DNA of 60,863 nucleotides from Bacillota bacterium (GTDB taxonomy: Bacteria; Bacillota; Clostridia; Christensenellales; CAG-138), in NCBI GenBank assembly GCA_023400985.1, contig JAEXEN010000017.1:1-60863 (forward strand), given 5' to 3'. This document shows positions 51,859-59,607 of the stretch, piece after piece (the first letter of the stretch is position 1; every line of letters begins with the position of its first letter). The notes under the pieces were generated by a model. It did not search any database, had not been told where the DNA came from, and saw nothing but the letters and a program-made list of their open reading frames with translations. A program made the position numbers and the translations under genes.

Positions 51859-53637
51859 ATGGAACTTAAGGCACGCAGGGAGATGAACCCCAAATACATG
51901 TGGAACTTTTCCCATATCTTCCCCGATAAGCAGGCGTGGGAGAACGCCTATCAGGCCGTTTGGGCCGATATCGACACGCTCACTAAACTCGAGGGCACGC
52001 TCGGCGCGAGCGCGCAAAGCCTCAAAGCGGCGCTCGACAAGGTGTTTGCCGTGTCGGAAAAGGCGGAGCTTACGTACTTATATGCTTCGCTTCACAAAAG
52101 CGGCGACAACGGCGATCCGGAATACCAGGCCATGGAGGATCGCTGCATACGCCTTGTGACCAAGCTCGAAACGGCGCTCGCGTTTTTTACGCCGGAACTT
52201 CTTGCTATCCCGGAGGCGACGCTTAACGCGTACATGGCCGACGAAAGCCTCAAGACCTACCGCCACTATGTGGAGGACACGACCCGTGCCCGCGCCCATA
52301 CGCTCGATACCGGGCGTGAAAGGATGCTCGCCATGCTCGGCGAAGCCGCACAAGCGCCTTCCAATGCGTTTTCCATGCTCGAAAGCGTGGATATGACCTT
52401 CCCCGCCATCACGGATGAAAAGGGGGAAAAGGTAGTTCTCACGCACGGCAATTTCAGCGTGTTCCGCGAAAGCACGGATCGTCGCGTTCGCAAGGAGGCG
52501 TTTGAAACATACTTTCACGAGTTCCGCCGCTACCTCAACACCTTTACCGCTACCTATGCGGGCAGCGTGAAGTTCGACCAGTATTTTTCCGATGTGCGGA
52601 ATTACCCGAGTGCCTGCGAGGCGGCGCTTTTTAAGAGCAATGTGCCCATAAGCGTATACGACAGCCTTGTGGAGGCGGTACACGAAAACCTGTCCACCAT
52701 GCGCGCATATCTCGATCTCAGGAAGCGGGCCTTAAAGGTGGAGGAGCTACATCTTTACGATCTTTACTGCCCGATGGTGGACGACGTGGCGTTCAAGATC
52801 CCGTTTGAGGAGAGTAAGGCCATCATCCTGGAAGCGCTTGCGCCGCTGGGGGCGGAGTACCGCAAGCTCCTCGAAAAGGCATATGCCGAAAGCTGGATGG
52901 ATGTATACGAAAACAAGGGCAAGACCACCGGTGCATTTTCCTGCGGCGTGTACGGCGTGCACCCCTACGTGCTTTTGAACTATACCGATACGCTCGACGA
53001 CGTGTTTACCGTGGCGCATGAGCTCGGCCATGCCATGCATTCGTACTTCTCGAGTACAAAGCAGGACTACGCGAACCACGATTATACGATACTTGTAGCG
53101 GAGGTCGCCTCCACGGTAAACGAGGTGCTTCTCCTTAAATACCTGCTTAAGAAGGAGACGGACAAAAAGCGCAAGGCGTATATTTTGAACCATTTCCTCG
53201 AGGGCTTCCGCACCACGGTGTTCCGCCAGGTGCTGTTTGCGGAGTTCGAGCGCCGCGCGCACGACATGGCGCAGAAGGGCGAACCCTTAACCGGCGAGGC
53301 GCTGAGCAAACTCTATCGCGATCTCAACAGCCTTTACTACGAAGGCGCCGTGAACGACGAGTACGCGGATATCGAGTGGGCGCGCATCCCGCATTTCTAC
53401 AACGCCTTTTATGTGTATCAATACGCTACGGGATTTTCGAGCGCGGTGAACATCGCAAGCCGCATCCTCGAAACGGGAGACGCGAGCCATTACCTCAATT
53501 TCCTCTCCACGGGCGGCGGCGATTACCCGCTCGAGGAGCTTAAGATCGCGGGCGTGGATCTCACCAAGCCCGACGCCGTAAAGAAGGCGCTAAGCGTATT
53601 CAGGGAAACCGTCGACGAGCTTTCCGCTCTGCTGTAA
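51859..53637 (+). CDS. pepF: Oligoendopeptidase F (peptidase M3 family)
   Basis: 592 residues, the usual PepF length. The zinc site HELGH (about 387-391, within VAHELGHAMHSYFS) and the third ligand region (LVAEVASTVNEVLL) are present, together with an N-terminal helical domain beginning MNPKYMWNFSHIFPD. It degrades oligopeptides of about 7-17 residues in the cytoplasm. ACGGAGGTAG precedes the start. Two small genes follow closely on the same strand. Confidence 0.95.
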   Translation: MELKARREMNPKYMWNFSHIFPDKQAWENAYQAVWADIDTLTKLEGTLGASAQSLKAALDKVFAVSEKAELTYLYASLHKSGDNGDPEYQAMEDRCIRLVTKLETALAFFTPELLAIPEATLNAYMADESLKTYRHYVEDTTRARAHTLDTGRERMLAMLGEAAQAPSNAFSMLESVDMTFPAITDEKGEKVVLTHGNFSVFRESTDRRVRKEAFETYFHEFRRYLNTFTATYAGSVKFDQYFSDVRNYPSACEAALFKSNVPISVYDSLVEAVHENLSTMRAYLDLRKRALKVEELHLYDLYCPMVDDVAFKIPFEESKAIILEALAPLGAEYRKLLEKAYAESWMDVYENKGKTTGAFSCGVYGVHPYVLLNYTDTLDDVFTVAHELGHAMHSYFSSTKQDYANHDYTILVAEVASTVNEVLLLKYLLKKETDKKRKAYILNHFLEGFRTTVFRQVLFAEFERRAHDMAQKGEPLTGEALSKLYRDLNSLYYEGAVNDEYADIEWARIPHFYNAFYVYQYATGFSSAVNIASRILETGDASHYLNFLSTGGGDYPLEELKIAGVDLTKPDAVKKALSVFRETVDELSALL

Positions 53638-53647
53638 GGAGGTTTTT

Positions 53648-53959
53648 ATGCCGGATATCGATAAAAGCGCCATGCGCGCGTATGTGCTCGATAAGTTTGT
53701 AAAAGAGGGCGATTTCGACTTTTTGAAGAGCGGCGAGCTAAATGAAATGGTGGACGCCATGCTCGAGCTTGACGCGGCATACATGGATTCCCTCGGGGAG
53801 GACGCCGTGTACGAAGACGACGACGCCTATGAAAAGCTTTTTACCGCCATGCAGGCGCGCTATCCGCAGTATAAAATGTATTGCATGCGCCTCGCGGAGG
53901 ATTATCTCGATTTTGCCGAGGAATACCTCGTGAGCGTGGGCGCGATCGAGTGGGAGTAG
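53648..53959 (+). CDS. Small acidic hypothetical protein
   Basis: 103 residues, acidic and predicted helical (DFDFLKSGELNEMVDAMLELDAAYMD...YEKLFTAMQARYPQY). AAGGAGG lies just before the ATG, and the gene begins 10 bases after pepF, so it is co-transcribed. No family recognised. Confidence 0.7.
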   Translation: MPDIDKSAMRAYVLDKFVKEGDFDFLKSGELNEMVDAMLELDAAYMDSLGEDAVYEDDDAYEKLFTAMQARYPQYKMYCMRLAEDYLDFAEEYLVSVGAIEWE

Positions 53960-53976
53960 TTAAGGGGAATTAAATC

Positions 53977-54210
53977 ATGCGCATTAAAAATATCACGGAG
54001 CCTTCTCGCTTTTTCGAGGCGGTGAATGCCTGCAAGGGCTCGGTGGAGCTTTTGACGGGCGAGGGCGACAGGCTCAACTTAAAATCCACCCTGTGCCGCT
54101 ATATTGCCCTCACACAAATGTTCCGAGAGGAGCGCGTGGCGGAAGTGGAGCTTGTATTGAGCGACGAAGGGGATATGGAAAACCTGAAGGAGTTTCTGGT
54201 GACGACGTAA
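53977..54210 (+). CDS. Small conserved protein, possibly HPr-like fold
   Basis: 77 residues (MRIKNITEPSRFFEAVNACK...DRLNLKSTLCRYIAL). Similar small proteins occur in Clostridia and are often annotated without function; the sequence pattern (LKSTLCRY) is loosely like HPr-domain proteins, but there is no phospho-His site. It is the third gene of the pepF unit, followed by a strong terminator. Confidence 0.65.
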   Translation: MRIKNITEPSRFFEAVNACKGSVELLTGEGDRLNLKSTLCRYIALTQMFREERVAEVELVLSDEGDMENLKEFLVTT

Positions 54211-54213
54211 ATC

Positions 54214-54244
54214 AAAAAAGGTGCCGCATCGCGGCATTTTTTTT
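54214..54244 (+). terminator. Terminator of the pepF unit
   Basis: TGCCGC (54222-54227) pairs with GCGGCA (54231-54236), with A-run before and eight T after. It ends the three-gene unit. Confidence 0.9.
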
Positions 54245-54249
54245 GAGGG

Positions 54250-54563
54250 TGCACGCTTTACCTAAAATGCTTCGCATTTCCACCTTTCGGGTACTACTGA
54301 TGTCGTCTGCGGCGATAATTAAGGTTGCGGGCGGTAAACGTGAAAAGTACGAAAGCCTCCGGCTTTCATCTACTGGAAATTCTTGAATTTCCAGTACTTC
54401 AACAAGGTGCTATACGTTTGGCCCTTCGGGACACAAACGCGGCCTTCGTTTCGGCACGCGAGGCCATGGGCCTCGGCCCAAAGGGCTTCGGCTTCGCCGG
54501 ACCAGTACGTGCCGCCGAAGCCGGAACAGAACCTTCCGTAGGGCGGGATGATTTCATCCCGCC
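54250..54563 (+). repeat. Nested-palindrome repeat, copy G
   Basis: A CACGCTTTACC...GGTAAACGTG arm (54252-54342) encloses AAATGCTTCGCATTT. GAAAGCCTCCGGCTTTC follows, then TACTGGAAATTCTTGAATTT with its complement, GCACGCGAGGCCATGGGCCT, GGCTTCGCCGG, GTGCCGCCGAAGCCGGAA and the short palindrome GGCGGGATGATTTCATCCCG (from about 54542). The arm order matches copy E with one extra hairpin inserted. Confidence 0.88.
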
Positions 54564-54574
54564 GCATATCACGA

Positions 54575-54616
54575 ACCATAAAAAGACGTGCGGTTTTCCG
54601 CACGTCTTTTTATGGT
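54575..54616. terminator. Strong bidirectional terminator
   Basis: ACCATAAAAAGACGTGCGG (54575-54593) pairs with its exact complement (54598-54616) around a TTTT loop. The A/T arms give U-runs in both directions. It ends the minus-strand hydrolase gene. Confidence 0.9.
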
Positions 54617-54623
54617 TGCATTT

Positions 54624-55280
54624 TTATTTCGCCACCGTCAGCGTAATGATCCTGTCCGTGCCGAGGCTTTCTTTGGTAAGGTGCGCCTCGGGCTGGCGGA
54701 GCCTGTGGATGGAACAGTCCTGCGCGGCGTTCAAAAACGGCAAAACGCCTTTCAGCACCTCGGAAAGGTCCTGGTTGGTATCTTCGGTTTTGTAGTGCAT
54801 GGGGATAACCACCTTGGGCTTGAGCATATTGCAAAGCTCGAGCGCTTCCTTGTGGTCGATGGTATAATAGCCGCCGACGGGCACGAGAAGGATGTCGATC
54901 ACGCCGAGCTTCTTGAGCGTTTCCGCATCCGGCAAAGCGCCTATATCGCCCGCGTGCAGCACGCGGATACCGTCGAGTTCCACCACAAAGAGCATGCTCG
55001 GCCCGCGCTTTTTGCCTTGTACGCCGTCGTGCCACCACGGGATGCCGATAACGGTAACGCCCTCGAGCTCGTGGATGCCCGCTTCGGTCACGCGCACGGG
55101 GTCGCCCTGCGCGAGCGCAAAATTGTTGTGGTCGGAATGGCCATGGCTCGAAACCACGACGTCCGCCTTCATGGGCGTGATGTGATAGCCGGTGGAGGCA
55201 TCGGGCGGGTCCATCAAAACGCGCACGCCGGAGCTTCCCGTCAGCAAAAAACAGGAATGCCCGTACCATTTGATTTCCAT
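54624..55280 (-). CDS. Metallo-beta-lactamase fold hydrolase (UPF0173/UlaG-like)
   Basis: 218 residues. Metal-binding motifs are GHSCFLL near the start, SSHGHSDHNNF (HxHxDH), VLHAGDIG and VIPMHYKT. The family covers metal-dependent hydrolases such as lactonases and phosphodiesterases; the substrate is not known. AAAGGAGGTT lies before the ATG. A second gene lies upstream on the same strand. Confidence 0.9.
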   Translation of the reverse strand: MEIKWYGHSCFLLTGSSGVRVLMDPPDASTGYHITPMKADVVVSSHGHSDHNNFALAQGDPVRVTEAGIHELEGVTVIGIPWWHDGVQGKKRGPSMLFVVELDGIRVLHAGDIGALPDAETLKKLGVIDILLVPVGGYYTIDHKEALELCNMLKPKVVIPMHYKTEDTNQDLSEVLKGVLPFLNAAQDCSIHRLRQPEAHLTKESLGTDRIITLTVAK

Positions 55281-55327
55281 GAATGAACCTCCTTTGATCG
55301 ACTTGGCGCTCCCCTTACCTTAAAAAG

Positions 55328-55957
55328 CTACCGTCCGAGCGCATCGAGCCCGAGCGCAAGGCAGCGCGCCGCGCATGCGCCGGCCGCCCCGTTCTTTTCA
55401 TAAAGCGCCATGCGCTCCCTGAGGGGAATATCCGCCGCGAATTCGAGCGCGTGTTCTGCGGCAAGCATCAGGCGAATTTTCAGCGCCTTCTTATCGTTTT
55501 GCTTTTCCAAGATCCCAAGTGCGCTCCAAACCATGGGCCGCGCTTCTTTTGTGCATCCGTCGCCGTTTTTTTTTGCGAGCATCAGCATGCGGCAAAGCGC
55601 GTATTGCGCGCGGCTTTCCGTATGGTCGGGCAGCGTTGGGAGCGGGAGTTTCGCGTTCAGTTCGCGCACCGCCGCGTCGAAAAACGCGTCGGTCAGCGAA
55701 AAGCAAAGCCTGCCGTCGCATTCGAAAACGCGCTCCACGAGCTTTACGCCGTAAAGCGTCTGCTGCTGCGCACGGTTGAAGCTGTTCAGCCGAAGGGCAA
55801 GGGATTCCGCAGGAATATGGAACGCCAGAGGAAGCGCGGTCGAAGCCTCGCCCGCGGCCGCCGCGCAAAAGATATCCGAAGGAGCGGCATCAAGCTGCGC
55901 ACCCGTCTGTAAGAGCGCGCAAATCGCCTCTTTTACCAAAGCGTATGTGTCAAGCAA
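55328..55957 (-). CDS. Hypothetical protein with DALR-like anticodon-binding helices
   Basis: 209 residues. The segment TESRAQYALCRMLMLAKKN and the closing LRERMALYEKNGAAGACAARCLALGLDALGR resemble the helical DALR domain found at the C-terminus of ArgRS-like enzymes. The first half has no recognised domain, and no catalytic synthetase part is present. It may bind tRNA or be a degenerate relative. Confidence in the domain call is low. Confidence 0.5.
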   Translation of the reverse strand: MLDTYALVKEAICALLQTGAQLDAAPSDIFCAAAAGEASTALPLAFHIPAESLALRLNSFNRAQQQTLYGVKLVERVFECDGRLCFSLTDAFFDAAVRELNAKLPLPTLPDHTESRAQYALCRMLMLAKKNGDGCTKEARPMVWSALGILEKQNDKKALKIRLMLAAEHALEFAADIPLRERMALYEKNGAAGACAARCLALGLDALGR

Positions 55958-56265
55958 AGGCGTTATTCCTCAGTACCGGTTCCGAATATAAATTGGTATT
56001 ATACTAGAGTAATCGCTTTTATGTCCGTTGTCAAAGGAATTTATGATAATTCCTTCACAAACATGGAGTTTCGACAAAGTTCGCCGAAACTCGCGATCCA
56101 GGTAGGGGTTCGACTCTCTTTGCCTTAAGCATAGCGCGCCAATCCGAACACGGCCGCAAAAGCGTATGGCACGCCATAGCTTTGTTGGAGCCGCTCACCG
56201 TAGACACCGCACGCAAGGCCATAGGCCTTGGCCCTTAAGGGCCAAGGCTCTGCCGGACGCTACGC
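55958..56265. other. Hairpin-bearing intergenic region with a repeat remnant (copy I)
   Basis: Contains GGAATT/AATTCC (about 56036-56053), GAGTTTCG/CGAAACTC (about 56067-56093) and, at 56213-56262, AAGGCCATAGGCCTT plus a GGCTCTGCCGG arm of the dispersed family. No gene is supported. A minus-strand -10-like TATAAT lies near 55996-56001, upstream of the gene at 55328-55957. Confidence 0.5.
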
Positions 56266-56847
56266 TTACGCCTCCGCCTCCGCCTTGGGGCCGAGGTTGA
56301 GCTCGTCCGTGAAGCGGCGCATCCCCTCTATGGTGCGCTCGATAACGGTCTCGAGAGGCAAGGAAAGCATTTCGCAGCCTTTTAAAATGAGATCGCGGTC
56401 GCACTTGGCGGCAAAGCGCCTGTCCTTGAACTTCTTCATGACGCTTTTCACCTCGAGGTCCGAGATGCCGTTCGGGCGCATGAGCGCGGTGGTCATGACA
56501 ATGCCCGTCAGCTCGTCCACCGTAAACAAGCTCTTTTCGAGGTCTGTGAGGGGTTCCACGTCGTTTCGTATGCCGTAACCATGCGCGAGGATAGCCCGGA
56601 TATCCTTTTCGTCCACACTTTCACCGTCTAAAAGCTCCCGTACATGGTCGAGATGCTCCTCCGGGTATTTTTCAAAGTCCACGTCGTGGAGATAGCCGAT
56701 CGCCTCCCAATATTCCCGCTTTTCGCCAAATTCCTCGGCCATGGCGCCCATTGCGGCGCTTACGGCGAGCGCATGCGTGAAAAGGTGCTTTTCGGTAACG
56801 TGCTTTTTCAAGAGTTCCTTTGCCCGTTCTGACGTCAGTTCTGCCAT
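56266..56847 (-). CDS. HD-domain phosphohydrolase
   Basis: 193 residues with the HD motif pattern HLFTHALAVSAAM, IGYLHDVDFEK, ILAHGYGIRND and LTGIVMTTALMRP. Members of this HDIG-type family hydrolyse phosphoesters or nucleotides. Cytoplasmic. The substrate is open. It stands alone, convergent with nothing and divergent from the liv operon. Confidence 0.88.
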   Translation of the reverse strand: MAELTSERAKELLKKHVTEKHLFTHALAVSAAMGAMAEEFGEKREYWEAIGYLHDVDFEKYPEEHLDHVRELLDGESVDEKDIRAILAHGYGIRNDVEPLTDLEKSLFTVDELTGIVMTTALMRPNGISDLEVKSVMKKFKDRRFAAKCDRDLILKGCEMLSLPLETVIERTIEGMRRFTDELNLGPKAEAEA

Positions 56848-57018
56848 ATTTACCCCCGAAAATCATGATATTGCGGCATGCGGCCGCTGTTTTTCACATA
56901 GTATAGCCCCTTTGGTGCACAGAGGCAACAATATACATTTAGCGCACCCCGCTATGCGGCTGTTTTGGGGATTTTCTGTACGCGAGTGAAAATTTATTCG
57001 TTTTTTATGAAAAAACGC

Positions 57019-57047
57019 TTGACAGCGCTGAGGTACATATATAATAT
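57019..57047 (+). promoter_or_regulatory. Promoter of the liv leader/operon
   Basis: TTGACA (57019-57024) is followed after 17 bp by TAATAT (57042-57047); a TATAAT at 57040-57045 would give 15 bp. The start codon of the leader ORF is about 36 bases downstream. Confidence 0.75.
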
Positions 57048-57082
57048 ATTGTTTAATTCTTGCGCGAAAGGAGCGGTACGCA

Positions 57083-57286
57083 ATGTTGGAAAAACGGATG
57101 AGCGTTCATGCAAAGCATCTGTCCTCCGCGCCCGTCGCTATGTCGGCGGTCCTTTTCGCGTCCGCGATTCCCGCGCTCGGCATTACCGGCATTCTTAGCG
57201 TGCTCCTTATTAGCATTCTTGTACTTGTAGCTGGTGTACTCGTACTTGTACTTAGAAATGCTCCCGTGAGGAAACCGGTCCGGTAA
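57083..57286 (+). CDS. Putative branched-chain leader peptide of the liv operon
   Basis: 67 codons starting at ATG 57083, with AAAGGAG (57067-57073) nine bases ahead. From codon 37 to 57, 17 of 21 residues are Leu, Ile or Val (ILSVLLISILVLVAGVLVLVL), after a 30-residue unremarkable part. The stop (57284-57286) is about 20 bases before a strong terminator. Its codons lean to CTT and GTA, unlike the following livK gene. It could instead be a small single-pass membrane protein; the control-codon run and the terminator make a leader peptide more likely. Confidence 0.7.
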   Translation: MLEKRMSVHAKHLSSAPVAMSAVLFASAIPALGITGILSVLLISILVLVAGVLVLVLRNAPVRKPVR

Positions 57287-57345
57287 GGCTTATAAACAAA
57301 GCTGACAAAGGGCGGCCCCACGGGAACGGGAGCCGCCCTTTTGTT
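57262..57345 (+). promoter_or_regulatory. Attenuator: terminator with competing antiterminator
   Basis: Terminator: AAAGGGCGGC (57307-57316) pairs with GCCGCCCTTT (57332-57341), inner CCC/GGG, T-rich end. Antiterminator: TCCCGTGAGG (57262-57271, inside the leader ORF end) can pair with CCCCACGGGA (57316-57325), nine pairs and one mismatch. A ribosome at the stop codon would border that first strand; one stalled on the Leu/Ile/Val run would leave it free. Confidence 0.65.
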
Positions 57346-57371
57346 AAGGAATTTTGCAAGGAGAATGAACC

Positions 57372-58526
57372 ATGAAGAAGAGATTTGCCCTGCTTCTCGC
57401 GCTCGTGATGACCGCTGCATTGTTTTTCGGCTGCGGCGCGAAAACCTCGGACACCTATAAAATAGGCGTCAATATGGAGCTTTCGGGCGGCGTTGCCACC
57501 TACGGGCAGAGCACGCTTGAAGGCATCGAGCTGGCTATTAAGCAGGTCAATGCCAACGGAGGCATCAACGGCAAGCAGGTGGAGCTTGTAAAGTATGATA
57601 ATAAGTCCGACCCGGCGGAGGCTACCACCATCGCCACCAAGCTCATGACGCAGGACAATGTTCTTGCCATCATGGGCCCCGCCACCTCGGGCAGCTTTAA
57701 GTCCACCATTCCCGTCGCGCTGAAAAACAAGGTGCCTGTCATCTCCGCCAGCGCCACCGTGGATGACGTTACCGTGGATGAGAACGGCGTAAAGGAATAC
57801 GCGTTCCGCATCTGCTACAACGATTCGTTCCAGGGTAACGTGCTTGCGCAGTATGCCGCAAACAGCCTTTCCGGCAAGACTGCCGTCGTCTTGAAAGACA
57901 TCGCAAACGACTACTGCAAGGGCGTTGCGTCGAGCTTCTCGGCCGCGTTCATCGCCGCGGGCGGCACCGTCGCTGGCGAGGAGAGCTTCAGCTCCGGCGA
58001 TACCGACTTCAACGCCATCCTCACCAAGGTCAAGAATCTCGACTTCGACGTGCTGCTGCTCTCGGCCTACTATCAGGAAGCCGGCCTCATCATCAAGCAG
58101 GCTCGCGCGCTCGGGATCGACTGCCCCATCCTCGGGCCCGACGGCTACGACTCCCCGTCGCTCGCGGAGCTCGCCGGCGCGGATGCGCTTAACAACGTGT
58201 ATTACACCAACCATTACTCCTCGCTCGATAAGGATCCGAGCGTGCTGCAGTTCATCGCCGATTTCAACACCGAGTATGGAAAGGACCCCGATTCGTTCAA
58301 CGCTCTCGGCTATGATGTCGCCATGTTCACAGTTGACGCCATTACCCGCGCCGCAGGTTCCGGCGAGCCCACTCCCGAGGCCGTAAAGGACGCTATGGCA
58401 TCCGCCTCCGGTTTCGAGGGCGTGACGGGCAGCATTACCGTGGATGAGAGCCACAACGCCGTGAAGGGCATCGTTATCATCAAGCTCGAAAACGGCGTGC
58501 CCGTTTCCAGCGAAAAGGCGGGCTGA
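57372..58526 (+). CDS. livK: Branched-chain amino acid ABC transporter substrate-binding lipoprotein
   Basis: 384 residues with a lipoprotein signal (MKKRFALLLALVMTAALFFGCG, lipobox FFGC) and a LivK/LivJ-type periplasmic-binding fold: KIGVNMELSGGVATYGQSTLEGIELAIKQVN, DNKSDPAEATTIATKLM and YDVAMFTVDAI. It should bind Leu, Ile or Val, though related proteins bind other amides. AAGGAG precedes the ATG. It is the first structural gene after the attenuator. Confidence 0.92.
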   Translation: MKKRFALLLALVMTAALFFGCGAKTSDTYKIGVNMELSGGVATYGQSTLEGIELAIKQVNANGGINGKQVELVKYDNKSDPAEATTIATKLMTQDNVLAIMGPATSGSFKSTIPVALKNKVPVISASATVDDVTVDENGVKEYAFRICYNDSFQGNVLAQYAANSLSGKTAVVLKDIANDYCKGVASSFSAAFIAAGGTVAGEESFSSGDTDFNAILTKVKNLDFDVLLLSAYYQEAGLIIKQARALGIDCPILGPDGYDSPSLAELAGADALNNVYYTNHYSSLDKDPSVLQFIADFNTEYGKDPDSFNALGYDVAMFTVDAITRAAGSGEPTPEAVKDAMASASGFEGVTGSITVDESHNAVKGIVIIKLENGVPVSSEKAG

Positions 58527-58564
58527 GCCTAGGATACGCCCTGCAAAGGTAATAAGTTTCGGAG

Positions 58565-58672
58565 CGGCTTTGCACCCGTGCCCATGGGTGTAACCCCAAA
58601 AGCCGTTTCGGCATCCATTTTTTCGATTCCCGTTTTTTCGGCCGCGGGGGCATGGAGGAAAACCCCGCGGCC
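58565..58672 (+). other. Two hairpins between livK and livH
   Basis: CGGCTTT...AAAAGCCG (58565-58605) encloses ACCC/GGGT and is followed by a U-rich stretch. GGCCGCGGGG (58640-58649) pairs with CCCCGCGGCC (58663-58672). Such structures could reduce read-through so that the binding protein is made in excess over the permeases. Confidence 0.6.
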
Positions 58673-58716
58673 CGAAATTCGGGCAAAGCACCCGTATCTT
58701 TATGAGGAGAAACGCT

Positions 58717-59601
58717 TTGGGACAGTTTTTGCAGCAGCTCGTGAACGGTTTTTCGCTCGGGAGCATCTATGCGCTCATCGCGCTCGGCTATACGATGGTG
58801 TACGGCATCATCAAGCTTATCAACTTCGCGCACTGCGACGTGTACATGGTGGGCGCTTATGTGGGCTATTTCTGCATGACGGCGCTTCAGCTTCCGTTTT
58901 GGTACGCGCTTATCATCGCGATGCTCGTGTGCATGCTTCTCGGTATGTCCATCGAACGCATCGCCTATAAACCTCTTCGTGGAGCGCCCCGCATTGCGGC
59001 CCTCATCACCGCGATCGGGGTTTCTCTTTTACTGGAATACGGCATGATGTTCTTCGTGGGCGCGGGCGTGCGCTCGTATCCGCCCGTGACGGGCTTCATG
59101 ACCGAGACATTCAATTTGAACGGCGTCGTTGTAAGCGCACAACAGGTCATCATCATCGGCGTTACGGTGGTGCTCATGACCGTGCTGCAGATCATCGTGA
59201 AATATACGAAAGTAGGCAAATCCATGCGCGCGGTATCCACCGACAGCGACGCCGCCGAGCTTATGGGCGTCAATGTTAACCGCACCGTTTCCTTTACCTT
59301 TGCCATCGGCTCCGCGCTCGCGGGCGCGGCGGGCGTGATGGTGGGCGTTTATTACAACTCCATCAACCCCCTCATGGGTATGCTGCCCGGCCTTAAGGCG
59401 TTTATCGCGGCGGTGTTCGGCGGCATCGGCATTTTGCCCGGCGCAATGCTCGGCGGCTACTTCATCGGCATGGTGGAAGTGCTCGTGGCGGGCTACATCA
59501 ACTCCACCTACCGCGACGCGGTGGTGTTCTTCATCCTCATCCTTATCTTGATCTTCAAGCCTGCAGGCCTCTTGGGTAAAAAAGCAAGGGAGAAGGTGTA
59601 A
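58717..59601 (+). CDS. livH: Branched-chain amino acid ABC transporter permease LivH
   Basis: 294 residues from the TTG at 58717, chosen because AGGAGA (58705-58710) is six bases ahead; an ATG at 58702 overlaps it. The N-terminus FLQQLVNGFSLGSIYALIALGYTMVYGIIKLINFAH is diagnostic of LivH, and the EAA-like loop (LRGAPRIAALITAIG) is visible. About eight membrane helices. It pairs with LivM. Confidence 0.93.
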   Translation: MGQFLQQLVNGFSLGSIYALIALGYTMVYGIIKLINFAHCDVYMVGAYVGYFCMTALQLPFWYALIIAMLVCMLLGMSIERIAYKPLRGAPRIAALITAIGVSLLLEYGMMFFVGAGVRSYPPVTGFMTETFNLNGVVVSAQQVIIIGVTVVLMTVLQIIVKYTKVGKSMRAVSTDSDAAELMGVNVNRTVSFTFAIGSALAGAAGVMVGVYYNSINPLMGMLPGLKAFIAAVFGGIGILPGAMLGGYFIGMVEVLVAGYINSTYRDAVVFFILILILIFKPAGLLGKKAREKV

Positions 59602-59607
59602 TACGTT

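Noticed and set aside
56090..56135. tRNA- or tmRNA-like 3' end (GGGGTTCGACTCTCTTTGCC)
   Set aside because: The T-arm-like piece has no matching acceptor strand or anticodon arm upstream, and no CCA follows. A loosely similar string at 25720 also lacks tRNA context.
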